Below, piece by piece: positions 33,612-42,346 of a DNA stretch of 64,000 nucleotides. The notes under the pieces are model-generated. The model saw nothing but the letters and a program-made list of their open reading frames with translations, did not search any database and was not told where the DNA came from. Position 1 is the first letter of the stretch. Each line of letters opens with the position of its first letter. This DNA comes from Mycolicibacterium mageritense (lineage in GTDB: Bacteria; Actinomycetota; Actinomycetes; Mycobacteriales; Mycobacteriaceae). A program made the position numbers and the translations under genes. The stretch spans positions 2,728,001-2,792,000 of the forward strand of contig NZ_AP022567.1 in the NCBI RefSeq assembly GCF_010727475.1, in the 5' to 3' direction.

Positions 33612-34649
33612 ATGCGCATCGGACTCGGTATCAACTACGCGGGCGGTTTCAAAGAGGTGGCCGCCGAGGTCGCCGACCTCGAACGCGCGGGGCTCGACAT
33701 CGTCTTCGTGCCCGAGGCGTATTCGTTCGACGCGGTGAGCGCACTGGGCTACCTGGCGGCGAGCACCGAACGCGTGCAATTGGCGTCGGGGATCATGCAG
33801 CTCTACACGCGCACCCCGACCTTGACCGCGATGACGGCCGCCGGGCTCGACTACGTGTCCGACGGCCGGTTCGTCCTGGGGCTCGGAGCCTCCGGCCCGC
33901 AGGTGATCGAGGGCTTCCACGGCGTGCCCTACGACGCTCCGATCGGCCGCACCCGCGAGGTCGTCGAGATCTGCCGCGCGGTGTGGCGCCGTGAGCGGCT
34001 GCAGTATGCCGGCAAGTACTACACGGTCCCGCTGCCCGCCGACCAGGGCACCGGGCTGGGCAAGTCCCTCAAGCTCATCAACGAGCCTGTCCGGGAACGC
34101 ATTCCGGTGTTGCTCGCGGCGCTTGGCCCCAAGAACGTCGAGCTGGCCGCCGAGATCGCCGAGGGCTGGCAGCCGATCTTCTTCCTGCCGGAAAAGGCGC
34201 AGGACGTGTGGGGTGACGCCCTGCGGGCCGGCAAGGCCAACCGCGACCCCGCACTCGGCGAACTCGACGTCTACGCGGGCCCGGTGCTGGCCATCGGCGA
34301 CGACGTCGAACCGCTGCGCGAGTTCGTCAAGCCGCACCTGGCCCTGTACATCGGCGGCATGGGCGCCAAGGGCAAGAACTTCTACCACGCGCTGGCCACC
34401 AGCTACGGCTACGGCGCCGAGGCCGACCGCATCCAGGAGCTCTACCTGGCCGGTGACAAAGAGGCCGCGGCGAAGGTCGTTCCCGACGACCTGGTGCGTG
34501 ACGTATCCCTCATCGGTTCAGCGGGATTCGTCAAGGAACGGATCGCGGCGTTCCGCGAGGCCGGCGTCACCACACTCAACGTGGTGCCGATTGCGGCGAC
34601 GCCGGCAGAACGCGTCAAGCTCATCGAGCAGCTGCGGAACCTGGTGTAG
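33612..34649 (+). CDS. LLM-class (luciferase-like) F420-dependent oxidoreductase
   Basis: 345 aa. TIM-barrel luciferase-like blocks: MRIGLGINYAGG, VFVPEAYSFDAVSALGYLAA, QLASGIMQLYTRTPTLTAM, DGRFVLGLGASGPQVIEG. The C-terminal SAGFVKERIAAFREAGVTTLNV is typical of mycobacterial F420-dependent members. It oxidises or reduces an unknown substrate using F420. A GTG at 33606 overlapping the upstream stop is an alternative start. Operon with the SnoaL gene under PadR. Confidence 0.88.
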   Translation: MRIGLGINYAGGFKEVAAEVADLERAGLDIVFVPEAYSFDAVSALGYLAASTERVQLASGIMQLYTRTPTLTAMTAAGLDYVSDGRFVLGLGASGPQVIEGFHGVPYDAPIGRTREVVEICRAVWRRERLQYAGKYYTVPLPADQGTGLGKSLKLINEPVRERIPVLLAALGPKNVELAAEIAEGWQPIFFLPEKAQDVWGDALRAGKANRDPALGELDVYAGPVLAIGDDVEPLREFVKPHLALYIGGMGAKGKNFYHALATSYGYGAEADRIQELYLAGDKEAAAKVVPDDLVRDVSLIGSAGFVKERIAAFREAGVTTLNVVPIAATPAERVKLIEQLRNLV

Positions 34650-34656
34650 CCCGCGG

Positions 34657-35130
34657 CTACCCGAACTGGCCGGGCTGGTAGTCGCCGGCCGGCTGGCGGG
34701 TGATGACGTTGAGGCGGTTGACCGTGCCCATGAACGAGATCAGGCAGACCAGTGCGGCGAGCTGATCCTCGTCGTAGTGTTTGGCCGCGTTGGCCCACAC
34801 CTCGTCGGATACCCCGCCCGCCGCGTCGGCGATGCGCGTGCCCTCCTCGGCCAGCTCCAGGGCCGCGCGTTCGGCCTCCGTGAACACCGTGGCCTCGCGC
34901 CACGCGGCGACCAGGTTGAGCCTGGTCTGACTCTCGCCGGCCGCGATGGCGTCCTTGGTGTGCATGTCGGTGCAGAACCCGCAGCCGTTGATCTGGCTGG
35001 CGCGCAGCGCCACCAGCTCGCGCGTGGCCTGGGGCAGCGGCGAATCCTTGATCACCTTGCCCGCGGCCGTCACGTACTTCAGCATCTTCATGGCTGTCGC
35101 GTTCTCGAACATGTTCAGTCGAGCATCCAT
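34657..35130 (-). CDS. carboxymuconolactone decarboxylase/AhpD-family protein
   Basis: 157 aa. The AhpD core RELVALRASQINGCGFCTDMHTKDA contains the redox CxxC and the His that relays protons in alkylhydroperoxidases. The all-helical remainder and YDEDQLAALVCLISFMGTVNRLNV fit the CMD family. Likely a peroxide or disulphide reductase. ATG 35130 has AAGGAG eight bases upstream; a GTG at 35139 would sit on the ribosome-binding site. Confidence 0.9.
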   Translation of the reverse strand: MDARLNMFENATAMKMLKYVTAAGKVIKDSPLPQATRELVALRASQINGCGFCTDMHTKDAIAAGESQTRLNLVAAWREATVFTEAERAALELAEEGTRIADAAGGVSDEVWANAAKHYDEDQLAALVCLISFMGTVNRLNVITRQPAGDYQPGQFG

Positions 35131-35234
35131 GGGGTGCACTCCTTGTCGATGTGTCGTTATCGGGTTCCCCCTCTAGACACCTCGACTGCGCGGAATGTGA
35201 CAGCTTTCGAGAAATTGGTCGCGGAATTGGATTG

Positions 35235-35250
35235 GAGTAGCGGCCTACTC
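35235..35250. promoter_or_regulatory. GAGTAG-N4-CTACTC inverted repeat, site B
   Basis: GAGTAG-CGGC-CTACTC has the same 6-bp arms and 4-bp spacer as the perfect palindrome at 19895, and both are preceded by TG. It is 36 bp upstream of the monooxygenase start and between divergent genes. Confidence 0.5.
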
Positions 35251-35286
35251 TAGGGCGCGGTCTCGCCCCAGCCGGACAATCCGAGC

Positions 35287-36681
35287 ATGGAAATGCGCGG
35301 TGAGCACGCAATCGTCCTCGGCGCCAGCATGAGCGGCCTGCTGGCCGCCAGGGTGCTGGCCGACTTCTACCGCACCGTGACGATCGTCGAGCGTGACGAA
35401 CTGCCGAGCGACCCGGCCAACCGGCGTGGGGTGCCGCAGGGCCGCATGATTCATGCGCTGTCAGCCCGGGGATCGCAGATCCTCGACGAACTGTTCCCGG
35501 GTTTCCTCGACGAGCTGACCGCTGACGGGGTCGCCAGCTGGAATGACGGCGACTTCTCGAAGATGTGCATATCGGTCGGCGGCCACTTCTTGGTGCGGTC
35601 CGGGAAGTCCGCCAGACACGAGCCGATGACCATGCAGTTCCCCAGCCGGCCGCTGCTGGAACACCATGTCCGCGAACGTGTTCGGCGCATATCCAATGTT
35701 TCGGTCCAGGACGGCCGCGATGTGCTCGGGCTCACCGCGACGCCGCGGCGCGACCGGGTCACCGGGGTACGGGTGGCACGTCACGCAACGGGCGAGGTCG
35801 CCACGCTTTCGGCCGATGTGATCGTCGACGCCACCGGCCGCGGTTCCCGGACGCCGGTATTCCTCGACGAACTCGGTTACGCCAGGCCCTTCGAGGACGA
35901 TCTGGTGGTCCGGCTCGTCTACGCCGGCCAGCTGCTGCGGCTGCCGGCCGGGGCCGTGGACGAGCACTTCGTCGCGGTCATGCCGGTCGCGGGGCGGCCC
36001 CGGATGCTGGGTTTGGTCGGATACGAGAACGGTATGTGGATGTTCGCGGTCGGCGCGATGGCCGGACTCGAGCCACCGACGGAGTTTCCCGAGATGCTGG
36101 AATTCGTCACCGATTTCGCGCCCGCGCATGTGCTGGCGGCGCTGCGAACCGCCGAGCCCGTCGGCGAGGTGCAGCATCATCGGGTGCCGTCCAACCGCTG
36201 GCGCCGCTACGACGCCATGCGCAGCATGCCCGACGGATTGCTGGTGTGCGGTGACGCGGTGTGCAGCTTCAATCCGATCTATGGCCAGGGTATGACGATT
36301 GCGGCTGCCGAGGCGCTCGAGCTGCGCGACTGCCTCCGCCGTGGCACTCACGGGCTGTCCCGGCGCTTCCATCGCGCGAGCGCAAAGAAGGTCCGGGTGG
36401 CGTGGCAGACCGCCGCGGGATCGGATCTGGCGCTACCCGAGGTGGTGGGCCCGCGCCCGCTGTCCATGCGCATCAGCAACGCCTATCTGGACAAGGTCAT
36501 CATCGCTGCGGAAACCGATCCCGATGTCGCGCAACAGTTTCTGCGGGTCATCGGGATGATCGACTCACCCGTGAACCTGCTGCGGCCCAGGTTCCTGACC
36601 CGGGTGGCACAGTGCAACCGCCGCAGCGCCCAGGTCGGCAGGCGGCACCCGCCCGTCATGGCAGGCAGCGGGCAGGCATGA
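35287..36681 (+). CDS. FAD-dependent monooxygenase (PHBH-fold, epoxidase/halogenase-like)
   Basis: 464 aa. The dinucleotide motif AIVLGASMSGLLAARVLADFY binds FAD; VIVDATGRGSRTPVFLDELG and the FAD ribityl motif LVCGDAVCSFNPIYGQGMT are characteristic of class A flavoprotein monooxygenases. The RRGVPQGRMIHAL segment resembles actinobacterial tetracycline-degradation or squalene-epoxidase relatives. Substrate unknown. It is divergent from the AhpD-like gene and stands alone. Confidence 0.87.
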   Translation: MEMRGEHAIVLGASMSGLLAARVLADFYRTVTIVERDELPSDPANRRGVPQGRMIHALSARGSQILDELFPGFLDELTADGVASWNDGDFSKMCISVGGHFLVRSGKSARHEPMTMQFPSRPLLEHHVRERVRRISNVSVQDGRDVLGLTATPRRDRVTGVRVARHATGEVATLSADVIVDATGRGSRTPVFLDELGYARPFEDDLVVRLVYAGQLLRLPAGAVDEHFVAVMPVAGRPRMLGLVGYENGMWMFAVGAMAGLEPPTEFPEMLEFVTDFAPAHVLAALRTAEPVGEVQHHRVPSNRWRRYDAMRSMPDGLLVCGDAVCSFNPIYGQGMTIAAAEALELRDCLRRGTHGLSRRFHRASAKKVRVAWQTAAGSDLALPEVVGPRPLSMRISNAYLDKVIIAAETDPDVAQQFLRVIGMIDSPVNLLRPRFLTRVAQCNRRSAQVGRRHPPVMAGSGQA

Positions 36682-36732
36682 GTTCGGCAAACCCTGGGTA
36701 CTCCGGTCAGACATCTCCGACCGGAAGGCCCC

Positions 36733-37734
36733 ATGACGACGTCGCAGGAACAGCTCGACCAGCGTGACGTGGCGCTCGCGCAACAGGTGGCCGGCGCCGT
36801 GGCCTCGTCATTCGCGGCGAAGGTCGTCGGGCAGCAGCACCTGCGCGAGTCGATGCTCGTCGCGCTGCTCGCCGGCGGGCATCTGCTGCTCGAAAGTGTT
36901 CCCGGCCTCGCCAAGACCACGGCCGCGCGCGTCGTGGCGGAATCCATCGACGGCACGTTCCACCGCATCCAGTGCACGCCCGACCTGTTGCCCAGCGACA
37001 TCCTCGGCACGCAGGTGTACGAGGCCGCCACGCACTCGTTCGCGACCCAGCTCGGGCCCGTGCACGCCAACATCGTGCTGCTCGACGAGATCAACCGGTC
37101 GAGCGCCAAGACGCAGAGCGCGATGCTTGAGGCGATGGAGGAGCGCCAGACCACGATCGCCGGCGTCGTGTACCCCATCCCCGACCCGTTTCTGGTCGTC
37201 GCGACGCAGAACCCGGTGGACCAGGAAGGCACCTATCCGCTGTCGGAAGCCCAGACCGATCGCTTCATGCTCAAAGAACTGCTGCACTATCCGTCGGTCG
37301 ACAACGAGGTCGAGATCATCGCGCGGATGGACGCCGGGTTGTACGACCGGAACCATCGCACCGCACCGGTGGTGAGCGTCGAGGACGTGCGGCGCGTTCA
37401 GGCGATCACCGGGGCCGTGCATCTGGACCGCGCACTCGTCGAATACGCGAGCCGCCTGGTGGGGGTCACCCGGGAACCGCACGAGTACCTGCCGGCCAAC
37501 CTGGCCAGGCTCGTCGAATACGGTGCCAGCCCCCGCGCCACCATAGCGTTCTGCCGAACGGCCCGAGCCTTGGCCATCCTGCGCGGACGCGACCACGTGG
37601 TGCCCGACGACATCGCCAGACTTGCCCATCGTGTCCTGCGGCACCGGCTGATCCTGGGCTTCGAGGCCGCAAGCGCACGAGTCACCCCCGACGTGATCGT
37701 CGACGCGGTGCTGCGCGTGGTCCCGGTTCCATAG
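36733..37734 (+). CDS. MoxR-family AAA+ ATPase (first gene of Bat-like operon)
   Basis: 333 aa. Walker A is degenerate but typical of MoxR: ESVPGLAKTTAARVVAES. Walker B IVLLDEINRSSAKTQSAMLEAMEE, sensor 1 ATQNPVDQEGTYPLSEAQTDRF and the lid domain ARALAILRGRDHVVPDDIARLAHRVL complete the family. MoxR ATPases act with VWA proteins as chaperones or metal inserters. GGAAGG precedes ATG 36733. Six genes with overlaps or short gaps follow. Confidence 0.92.
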   Translation: MTTSQEQLDQRDVALAQQVAGAVASSFAAKVVGQQHLRESMLVALLAGGHLLLESVPGLAKTTAARVVAESIDGTFHRIQCTPDLLPSDILGTQVYEAATHSFATQLGPVHANIVLLDEINRSSAKTQSAMLEAMEERQTTIAGVVYPIPDPFLVVATQNPVDQEGTYPLSEAQTDRFMLKELLHYPSVDNEVEIIARMDAGLYDRNHRTAPVVSVEDVRRVQAITGAVHLDRALVEYASRLVGVTREPHEYLPANLARLVEYGASPRATIAFCRTARALAILRGRDHVVPDDIARLAHRVLRHRLILGFEAASARVTPDVIVDAVLRVVPVP

Positions 37735-37744
37735 GCGGGCAACC

Positions 37745-38617
37745 ATGGGTAGACGCCTCGACGCCGCCAAGGTGCATTTCGGCCGGGACACCAGCGGTCT
37801 GCTGACCGGAGGCCACCACGCCCTGATCCACACGCGCAGCCTGGAATTCGACGAACTGCGGCCGTACGTGGCGGGCGACGACGTGCGTGACATCGACTGG
37901 AAGGCCACGGCGCGGTCCGGCCACACCTTGATCAAGCGGTTCGTGTCGGAGAAACACCACAAGGTCGTGGTGGTCGCCGACGCCGGGCGCAACTCCGCGG
38001 GGCTGGCCCCTTCGGGCGAACTGAAACGTGACGTGGCCGAGCACATCATCGGTGCCATCGGGTTGATCACCCTGCCCCGGTCCGACGAGATCGGCATGGT
38101 GTTCGGAGACGCTCGCGGCTGCCTCGACATCAGGTTGCGGCGCGGTGAGACTCACATCGAGTATCTGCTGCACCGGTTCCATCAGCACACCACGACCAAT
38201 CCCGGCGCGAGCGACGTTCTGGTGCAACTCGACTGGACCGCCCGGCACTACCGGCACCGGTCCGTGGTCGTGGTGGTCTCCGACGAGCCAGACGTCACCG
38301 ACCGGTTGCGCGATGTGCTGCGCGCGCTCACCGCGCGTCACGACGTGTTGTGGGCGATGGTGCCCGACGTGCCTGCCGTGGCGTCGGCCGACGACGACCG
38401 CCCCGGAGCCGACGTGCTCGACGGCCGGTTCATCCTGGCCGGTGACGTCCTGGGTCCCGATGTGGTTGCGGCTTATCGGGACTCTGAACGCCAACGCCGC
38501 GAGCAACTTTCGGACACTCTCACCCAGCACGGGGTGTCACACGCGATGGTGCCGGGGAGCGACCGCATCCGGGCGGCCCTGACCACGATGACCGGGACGT
38601 ACGCGCGTGCCGGTTGA
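37745..38617 (+). CDS. DUF58 protein of the MoxR operon
   Basis: 290 aa. The family signature SLEFDELRPYVAGDDVRDIDWKATARSG is present; the second half is a degenerate VWA fold (KVVVVADAGRNSAGLAPSGE, RHRSVVVVVSDEPDVTDRL). DUF58 proteins nearly always follow moxR and are predicted partners of the ATPase. The last 11 nt overlap the next gene, so translation is coupled. Confidence 0.9.
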   Translation: MGRRLDAAKVHFGRDTSGLLTGGHHALIHTRSLEFDELRPYVAGDDVRDIDWKATARSGHTLIKRFVSEKHHKVVVVADAGRNSAGLAPSGELKRDVAEHIIGAIGLITLPRSDEIGMVFGDARGCLDIRLRRGETHIEYLLHRFHQHTTTNPGASDVLVQLDWTARHYRHRSVVVVVSDEPDVTDRLRDVLRALTARHDVLWAMVPDVPAVASADDDRPGADVLDGRFILAGDVLGPDVVAAYRDSERQRREQLSDTLTQHGVSHAMVPGSDRIRAALTTMTGTYARAG

Positions 38618-39077
38618 TCTGCTTCGCCACGTGATGGGGCCCACGCCCTACTCGGGTGTGTGGCTGTGGGTCGCGGTGGTCGCTGCTGCGGCGCTGATCG
38701 TGTGGTACACCGGGGTTTTCATGCTGACCAGGCCCGGCCGTCGACCGCTGCCGCTGGTCGGAGCCGCACGTGCCGAACTGGTCAAGCGGCGGTTCGCGCG
38801 CGCCGTGCGGCGCATCGGAATCCGTTATCGCGAACGCGACCTCGCGTCCGCGGCGGCCGGGGCAGCGCTGAGCCGTGAAGTCCGCGCCTTCCTGCACGCC
38901 ATGACGGGTGCCCGCGCACAGTACATGCAGGTCGACGACATCGCCGCGCAGAGCACGCTGGCCCCCGCTGCGCCGCTGCTGGCAGATCTCACCGACGCGC
39001 AGTTCAACATGCTTTCGACAGTGGACGTCGCCGCGGCCAGTGATCACGCCGAGGAGTTGATCCGCACGTGGACCTGA
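38607..39077 (+). CDS. single-pass membrane protein (DUF4381-like position)
   Basis: 156 aa from a GTG inside the DUF58 gene. One N-terminal transmembrane segment (VWLWVAVVAAAALIVWYTGVFML) is followed by a cytoplasmic helical domain (RRFARAVRRIGIRYRERDLASAAAGAALSREVRAFLHAM). In Bat-type operons this slot between DUF58 and the VWA genes holds a DUF4381 protein of the same layout; sequence similarity is weak. Its stop overlaps the next start. Confidence 0.7.
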   Translation: MPVDLLRHVMGPTPYSGVWLWVAVVAAAALIVWYTGVFMLTRPGRRPLPLVGAARAELVKRRFARAVRRIGIRYRERDLASAAAGAALSREVRAFLHAMTGARAQYMQVDDIAAQSTLAPAAPLLADLTDAQFNMLSTVDVAAASDHAEELIRTWT

Positions 39078-40030
39078 TCTGGTGGATCGTCGCCATCGCG
39101 GGATGTCTGGCCTTGGCCGGTTGCGTGGTGGTCGCACTGATGTGGCCGCGGCGCCAAGCGATCTCGCCGCGCCCGATGGCCAACACCCGTCGGCTCACCG
39201 GTCTGCCCGCGTACGTCCGGGCCGTCCGGCGTCACACCATCGCATCCTGTGTCGCGGGTGTGCTGTTGGTCGTCGCATTCGCCGCGGCGGTGCTCGCCGC
39301 GGCCCGGCCCACCGGCCTGCCGTCTTCCGCGCACCGATCGGCGGCCCCGCAGCCCGAGGACATCATGGTGTGCGTCGGCAGTCCGGTGACCGACTCGGCA
39401 GTGAGTGCCACGCTGCGCTATTTCGCGGGTGAAACCCCCACATTCGGCACCGAGCGCATCGGCCTGACCTCGGCGAACCGCCGCGTGGTGCCGATGACGC
39501 GCGACTATCAGTACGCCGCGGCACAATTCGCCCGGTATGCGCGGGCCGTCGAGACGCCCAGCGATGTCGCCGGATTCGTGGCGCCGGTGAGCTACAGCGA
39601 CTACAGTCGCGCTGCCACAGACGTCCTGGCGATGTGCTTGACCGGTTTCCCGGCGTTCCAGGAGAAGGTGGCCCAGCGTCGATCGCTGATCTACGTCGGA
39701 CCGGACATCGCGGCGGGCTCGGGGTCGCCACTGTTCACCGGCGAGCAGGTGCGAAAGCTCGCGGTCGACGCGGATATTCAGGTCAATGCGATGGTGACCG
39801 GTGGGCCGGGCGAGGTGCTGACCGCGCTCGCGCGAGACACCGGCGGCCGCGCCTATGCGGCCGGTGCCGACGCGACCGCGCACGTCGAGGAGATCCGGGA
39901 CCACCGGCCTGCCGCCACGGCGGCAGGCACTGCGATGCTGAAATCCGCCGAGGCTCCGGATGTTCCGTTGACCGTCGCCCTGATCGCAGTGGCCGCGGCG
40001 CTCGCGTGGGGGGTGGTGATCCAGCGATGA
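39068..40030 (+). CDS. membrane protein with degenerate VWA-like domain (BatA position)
   Basis: 320 aa from GTG 39068. Two N-terminal transmembrane segments (LIWWIVAIAGCLALAGCVVVALMW; HTIASCVAGVLLVVAFAAAVLAAA), then a Rossmann-like domain, and a final transmembrane helix (VPLTVALIAVAAALAWGVVIQ). BatA proteins carry VWA between such helices. The metal site DxSxS expected after the second helix is absent (VCVGSPVTDSAVS instead), so this VWA would not bind Mg in the usual way. Stop overlaps next ATG. Confidence 0.7.
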   Translation: MDLIWWIVAIAGCLALAGCVVVALMWPRRQAISPRPMANTRRLTGLPAYVRAVRRHTIASCVAGVLLVVAFAAAVLAAARPTGLPSSAHRSAAPQPEDIMVCVGSPVTDSAVSATLRYFAGETPTFGTERIGLTSANRRVVPMTRDYQYAAAQFARYARAVETPSDVAGFVAPVSYSDYSRAATDVLAMCLTGFPAFQEKVAQRRSLIYVGPDIAAGSGSPLFTGEQVRKLAVDADIQVNAMVTGGPGEVLTALARDTGGRAYAAGADATAHVEEIRDHRPAATAAGTAMLKSAEAPDVPLTVALIAVAAALAWGVVIQR

Positions 40031-40923
40031 GATTCGAACCCGTCGCGCCTGCGGTGGTGCTCGTCGTGCTCGCAATGGCTGTCGCCTGGGCATCGGTGGC
40101 GGCGGTGCGTTCGCATGGGCGGCGTGCGGTCGGACCGGTGGTGGCCGCGGTGTTGTTGTTGATCGCCGCCGCGAGGCCCGTGATCGGTGGTGCCGCGCAA
40201 CCCGGTGTGACCATTGCCGGCGACCACGAGCCGAGCATCTTCGTGGTGGTCGACCGGTCGGCGGACATGGCCGAGCGCGGCGCGGACGGTCGACCGAGAA
40301 TCACAGCAGCACAAAACGATCTGGCATCGCTGATCGATCGCTACCCTCGCGCGCGGTTCGCGGTGATCGGCTTCGCGGCCCGCCCGGCACTGGATTGGCC
40401 ACTGTCCGACGATCAGTGGAGCCTGCGGCCGGTGGTGTCGACGCTGAACCCTGAACCCGCCGCCGCGCAGGACCAGACCAACGTGGGTGCGGCCGCGACC
40501 CTGCTGCGGTATCAACTGATCAGCGCGGTACAGCAGTATCCGAGGGCGCAGAACCTGGTGTTCTACCTCGGCGCCGGGGCGCCCGGATCACAGGCCGTGC
40601 CGAGGGATTTCGACCTGCCTGCCGACTCGGTCGACGGTGGCGCGGTGTTCGGCTACGGCACCGGTTCCGGTACGGACACCCTGCGCGCGGTCGCGGACCA
40701 GATCGGCGTGCCGTACCTGCCGCGCGCGGCCGGGGGATTGCCCGACGACGCCTTTCCGCACATCAGCGCCGCCGAAACCGGCCCGTCGGCGCGGACCCGG
40801 GACGGCATCGAGACGTACTGGATCTTCGCGCTCGGCGCCGCAGCACTGATCGTCACCGAACTGTTCCGCGTGCTGACCGATTTTCGTCGCACCCGGTTCG
40901 GCAGCAGGAGCGTGTTGACATGA
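40027..40923 (+). CDS. membrane-anchored VWA-domain protein (BatB-like)
   Basis: 298 aa. N-terminal transmembrane helices (VVLVVLAMAVAWASVAAV; VGPVVAAVLLLIAAARPVI), VWA domain starting SIFVVVDRSADMAERG, and C-terminal helix (YWIFALGAAALIVTELF). The MIDAS reads D-x-S-x-D rather than D-x-S-x-S, a partial loss. The Thr and second Asp positions are replaced in QTNVGAAATL and FYLGAGAPG. Likely a structural partner in the MoxR complex at the membrane. Confidence 0.78.
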   Translation: MRFEPVAPAVVLVVLAMAVAWASVAAVRSHGRRAVGPVVAAVLLLIAAARPVIGGAAQPGVTIAGDHEPSIFVVVDRSADMAERGADGRPRITAAQNDLASLIDRYPRARFAVIGFAARPALDWPLSDDQWSLRPVVSTLNPEPAAAQDQTNVGAAATLLRYQLISAVQQYPRAQNLVFYLGAGAPGSQAVPRDFDLPADSVDGGAVFGYGTGSGTDTLRAVADQIGVPYLPRAAGGLPDDAFPHISAAETGPSARTRDGIETYWIFALGAAALIVTELFRVLTDFRRTRFGSRSVLT

Positions 40924-41621
40924 CGGACCGCCCGACGCTTCGGCGTCGACTCCTGCTGTACTCGACGCCCGTCGCAGTCATGTTGGTCGTGGTGATCCTC
41001 AAGTGTGTCTCGGTGGTCCTGGCAGGCACTGCGGCGCAATCAGACTTCGCCGCGCGGGACACCACTGCGCTGGGGCGCGACGTCGCGATCCTGAACGTGC
41101 TCAACGTGATCGAACCGGCCAAGACCCGGTTCGCGGCAGGCGCTCTCGCGGTTCTCGAAGGTCGGCTCGACGACGCCGACCGTGAATTCGCGCTCAGCTT
41201 GGCCGTCACCGGCCCAGACTCCGGATGTCCGGCGCGGGTCAATCTCGAACTGGTCCGGGAGACGCTCGGCGACCGCGCCGCGGCCGGCTTCGACGCCCCG
41301 GGGGCACTGGCCCGCTACCTGAGTGCCCGGGAACTGGTCGAGCAGGCACCGGTCGGTTGCTTCGCGGGCAACTCCGATCCCGACCCGGAGCGTCGCAAGG
41401 TCCGCGATGAGACTGCGCCGCGTCTGGACGCCAAGATCGCGGCGCTGCGGACCGCGCCACCGTTGCCACCCCCTGCCGCTGTTCTGCCACCGCCACCGCC
41501 ACCGGCGGCCGCGGACTCCGGCGCGGCCCGGCCCGATGCGCCGCTGCAGCTCGATCCCCGCGGCGGGGATCCTTTTGCGCGGTTGCAGCAGATCTTGCGT
41601 GATGCCGCGGCACGGCCGTAG
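40920..41621 (+). CDS. membrane-anchored TPR-like protein (BatE position)
   Basis: 233 aa. One N-terminal transmembrane segment (LLLYSTPVAVMLVVVILKCVSVVLAG), a helical TPR-like domain (NVLNVIEPAKTRFAAGALAVLEGRLDDADREFALSLAV), and a Pro/Ala-rich tail with PPPPPPAA. It overlaps the VWA gene by 4 nt and closes the operon. In Bat operons the last gene likewise encodes a TPR protein. Confidence 0.75.
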   Translation: MTDRPTLRRRLLLYSTPVAVMLVVVILKCVSVVLAGTAAQSDFAARDTTALGRDVAILNVLNVIEPAKTRFAAGALAVLEGRLDDADREFALSLAVTGPDSGCPARVNLELVRETLGDRAAAGFDAPGALARYLSARELVEQAPVGCFAGNSDPDPERRKVRDETAPRLDAKIAALRTAPPLPPPAAVLPPPPPPAAADSGAARPDAPLQLDPRGGDPFARLQQILRDAAARP

Positions 41622-41664
41622 CGCGATACTGTCGAGCCGGTACGGCTACGACGAAGGAACGAGC

Positions 41665-42264
41665 ATGGCGGTGGCGGACGGGTTGTCGGCGCGGGAAGCC
41701 AAGCGACTGCAGACGCGGGAGCGGCTGATGGGCGCTGCGATCGCGGAATTCAAGCGTGCGGGCATGGCCGAGGCCGACGTCGGAGCGATCGTGGCCGCGG
41801 CCGGAGTTGCCCACGGCACGTTCTTCTTTCACTTTCCGACCAAGGAGCACGTGTTGCTGGAGCTGGAGCAGCGCGAAGAAGAGCGGATAGCCAAGCAGTT
41901 CGCGCAGTACCTCAAGAAGCCACACGACCTGGCGGGCGCGCTGCGGGAGGCGATGCGGCTCGTGGCGGGCCTGGAGCGCAGGCTCGGTGTTCTGCTGTTC
42001 AAAGACTTTCTCGCGCTGCATTTCTCGCAGACACGTCCTCAGACCGAAGGCGGCCAGGACCACCCGGTGATCGTGGGGGTGGCCGGCGAGATCGAACTGG
42101 CCCAGCAGCGGGGTGAGGTCGGTGCCGACGTCAACCCGATGAACAGCGCGGTGTTCTTCCTGCTGGGCTTCTATGCACTGTTGGTCACCACCACCGACTG
42201 GCCGACTCGCGACGACCTCCTGGAGGACTTCGTGCGCAGGACGCTGCGCAGCATCCGGCCCTAG
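41665..42264 (+). CDS. TetR-family regulator of the NorQ/NorD-type membrane operon
   Basis: 199 aa. HTH: LQTRERLMGAAIAEFKRAGMAEADVGAIVAAAGVAHGTFFFHFPTKEHVLL. The C-terminal domain is all-helical (LRRAMRLVAGLE-like region, then NSAVFFLLGFYALLVTTTDWP). GAAGGA precedes ATG 41665. It is followed after 82 nt by an operon whose promoter region contains a TGACT-based palindrome; a second copy lies inside that operon. I infer that this protein binds both. Confidence 0.88.
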   Translation: MAVADGLSAREAKRLQTRERLMGAAIAEFKRAGMAEADVGAIVAAAGVAHGTFFFHFPTKEHVLLELEQREEERIAKQFAQYLKKPHDLAGALREAMRLVAGLERRLGVLLFKDFLALHFSQTRPQTEGGQDHPVIVGVAGEIELAQQRGEVGADVNPMNSAVFFLLGFYALLVTTTDWPTRDDLLEDFVRRTLRSIRP

Positions 42265-42305
42265 CGGCGGGCTGGGATCCACCCTCTGTCGGTGTGCTGT
42301 TTCAT

Positions 42306-42317
42306 TGACTATAGTCA
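42306..42317. promoter_or_regulatory. TetR operator copy 1, overlapping a TATAGT -10
   Basis: TGACTATAGTCA is a perfect palindrome; extended to 42304-42319 it is 16 bp with one mismatched pair. Its centre contains TATAGT, a good -10 hexamer, 30 nt upstream of the membrane-protein start. Confidence 0.65.
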
Positions 42318-42346
42318 GTCAACATCGCACACGCGCAGGAGGGGAC

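Noticed and set aside
35103..35120. LexA-like TCGAACATGTTCAG
   Set aside because: The spacer is two bases short of the mycobacterial SOS box and it lies within the coding region of the AhpD-like gene.
36703..36724. CCGGTC-N10-GACCGG inverted repeat before moxR
   Set aside because: Six-base GC-rich arms with a 10-bp spacer are easily expected by chance in this genome.
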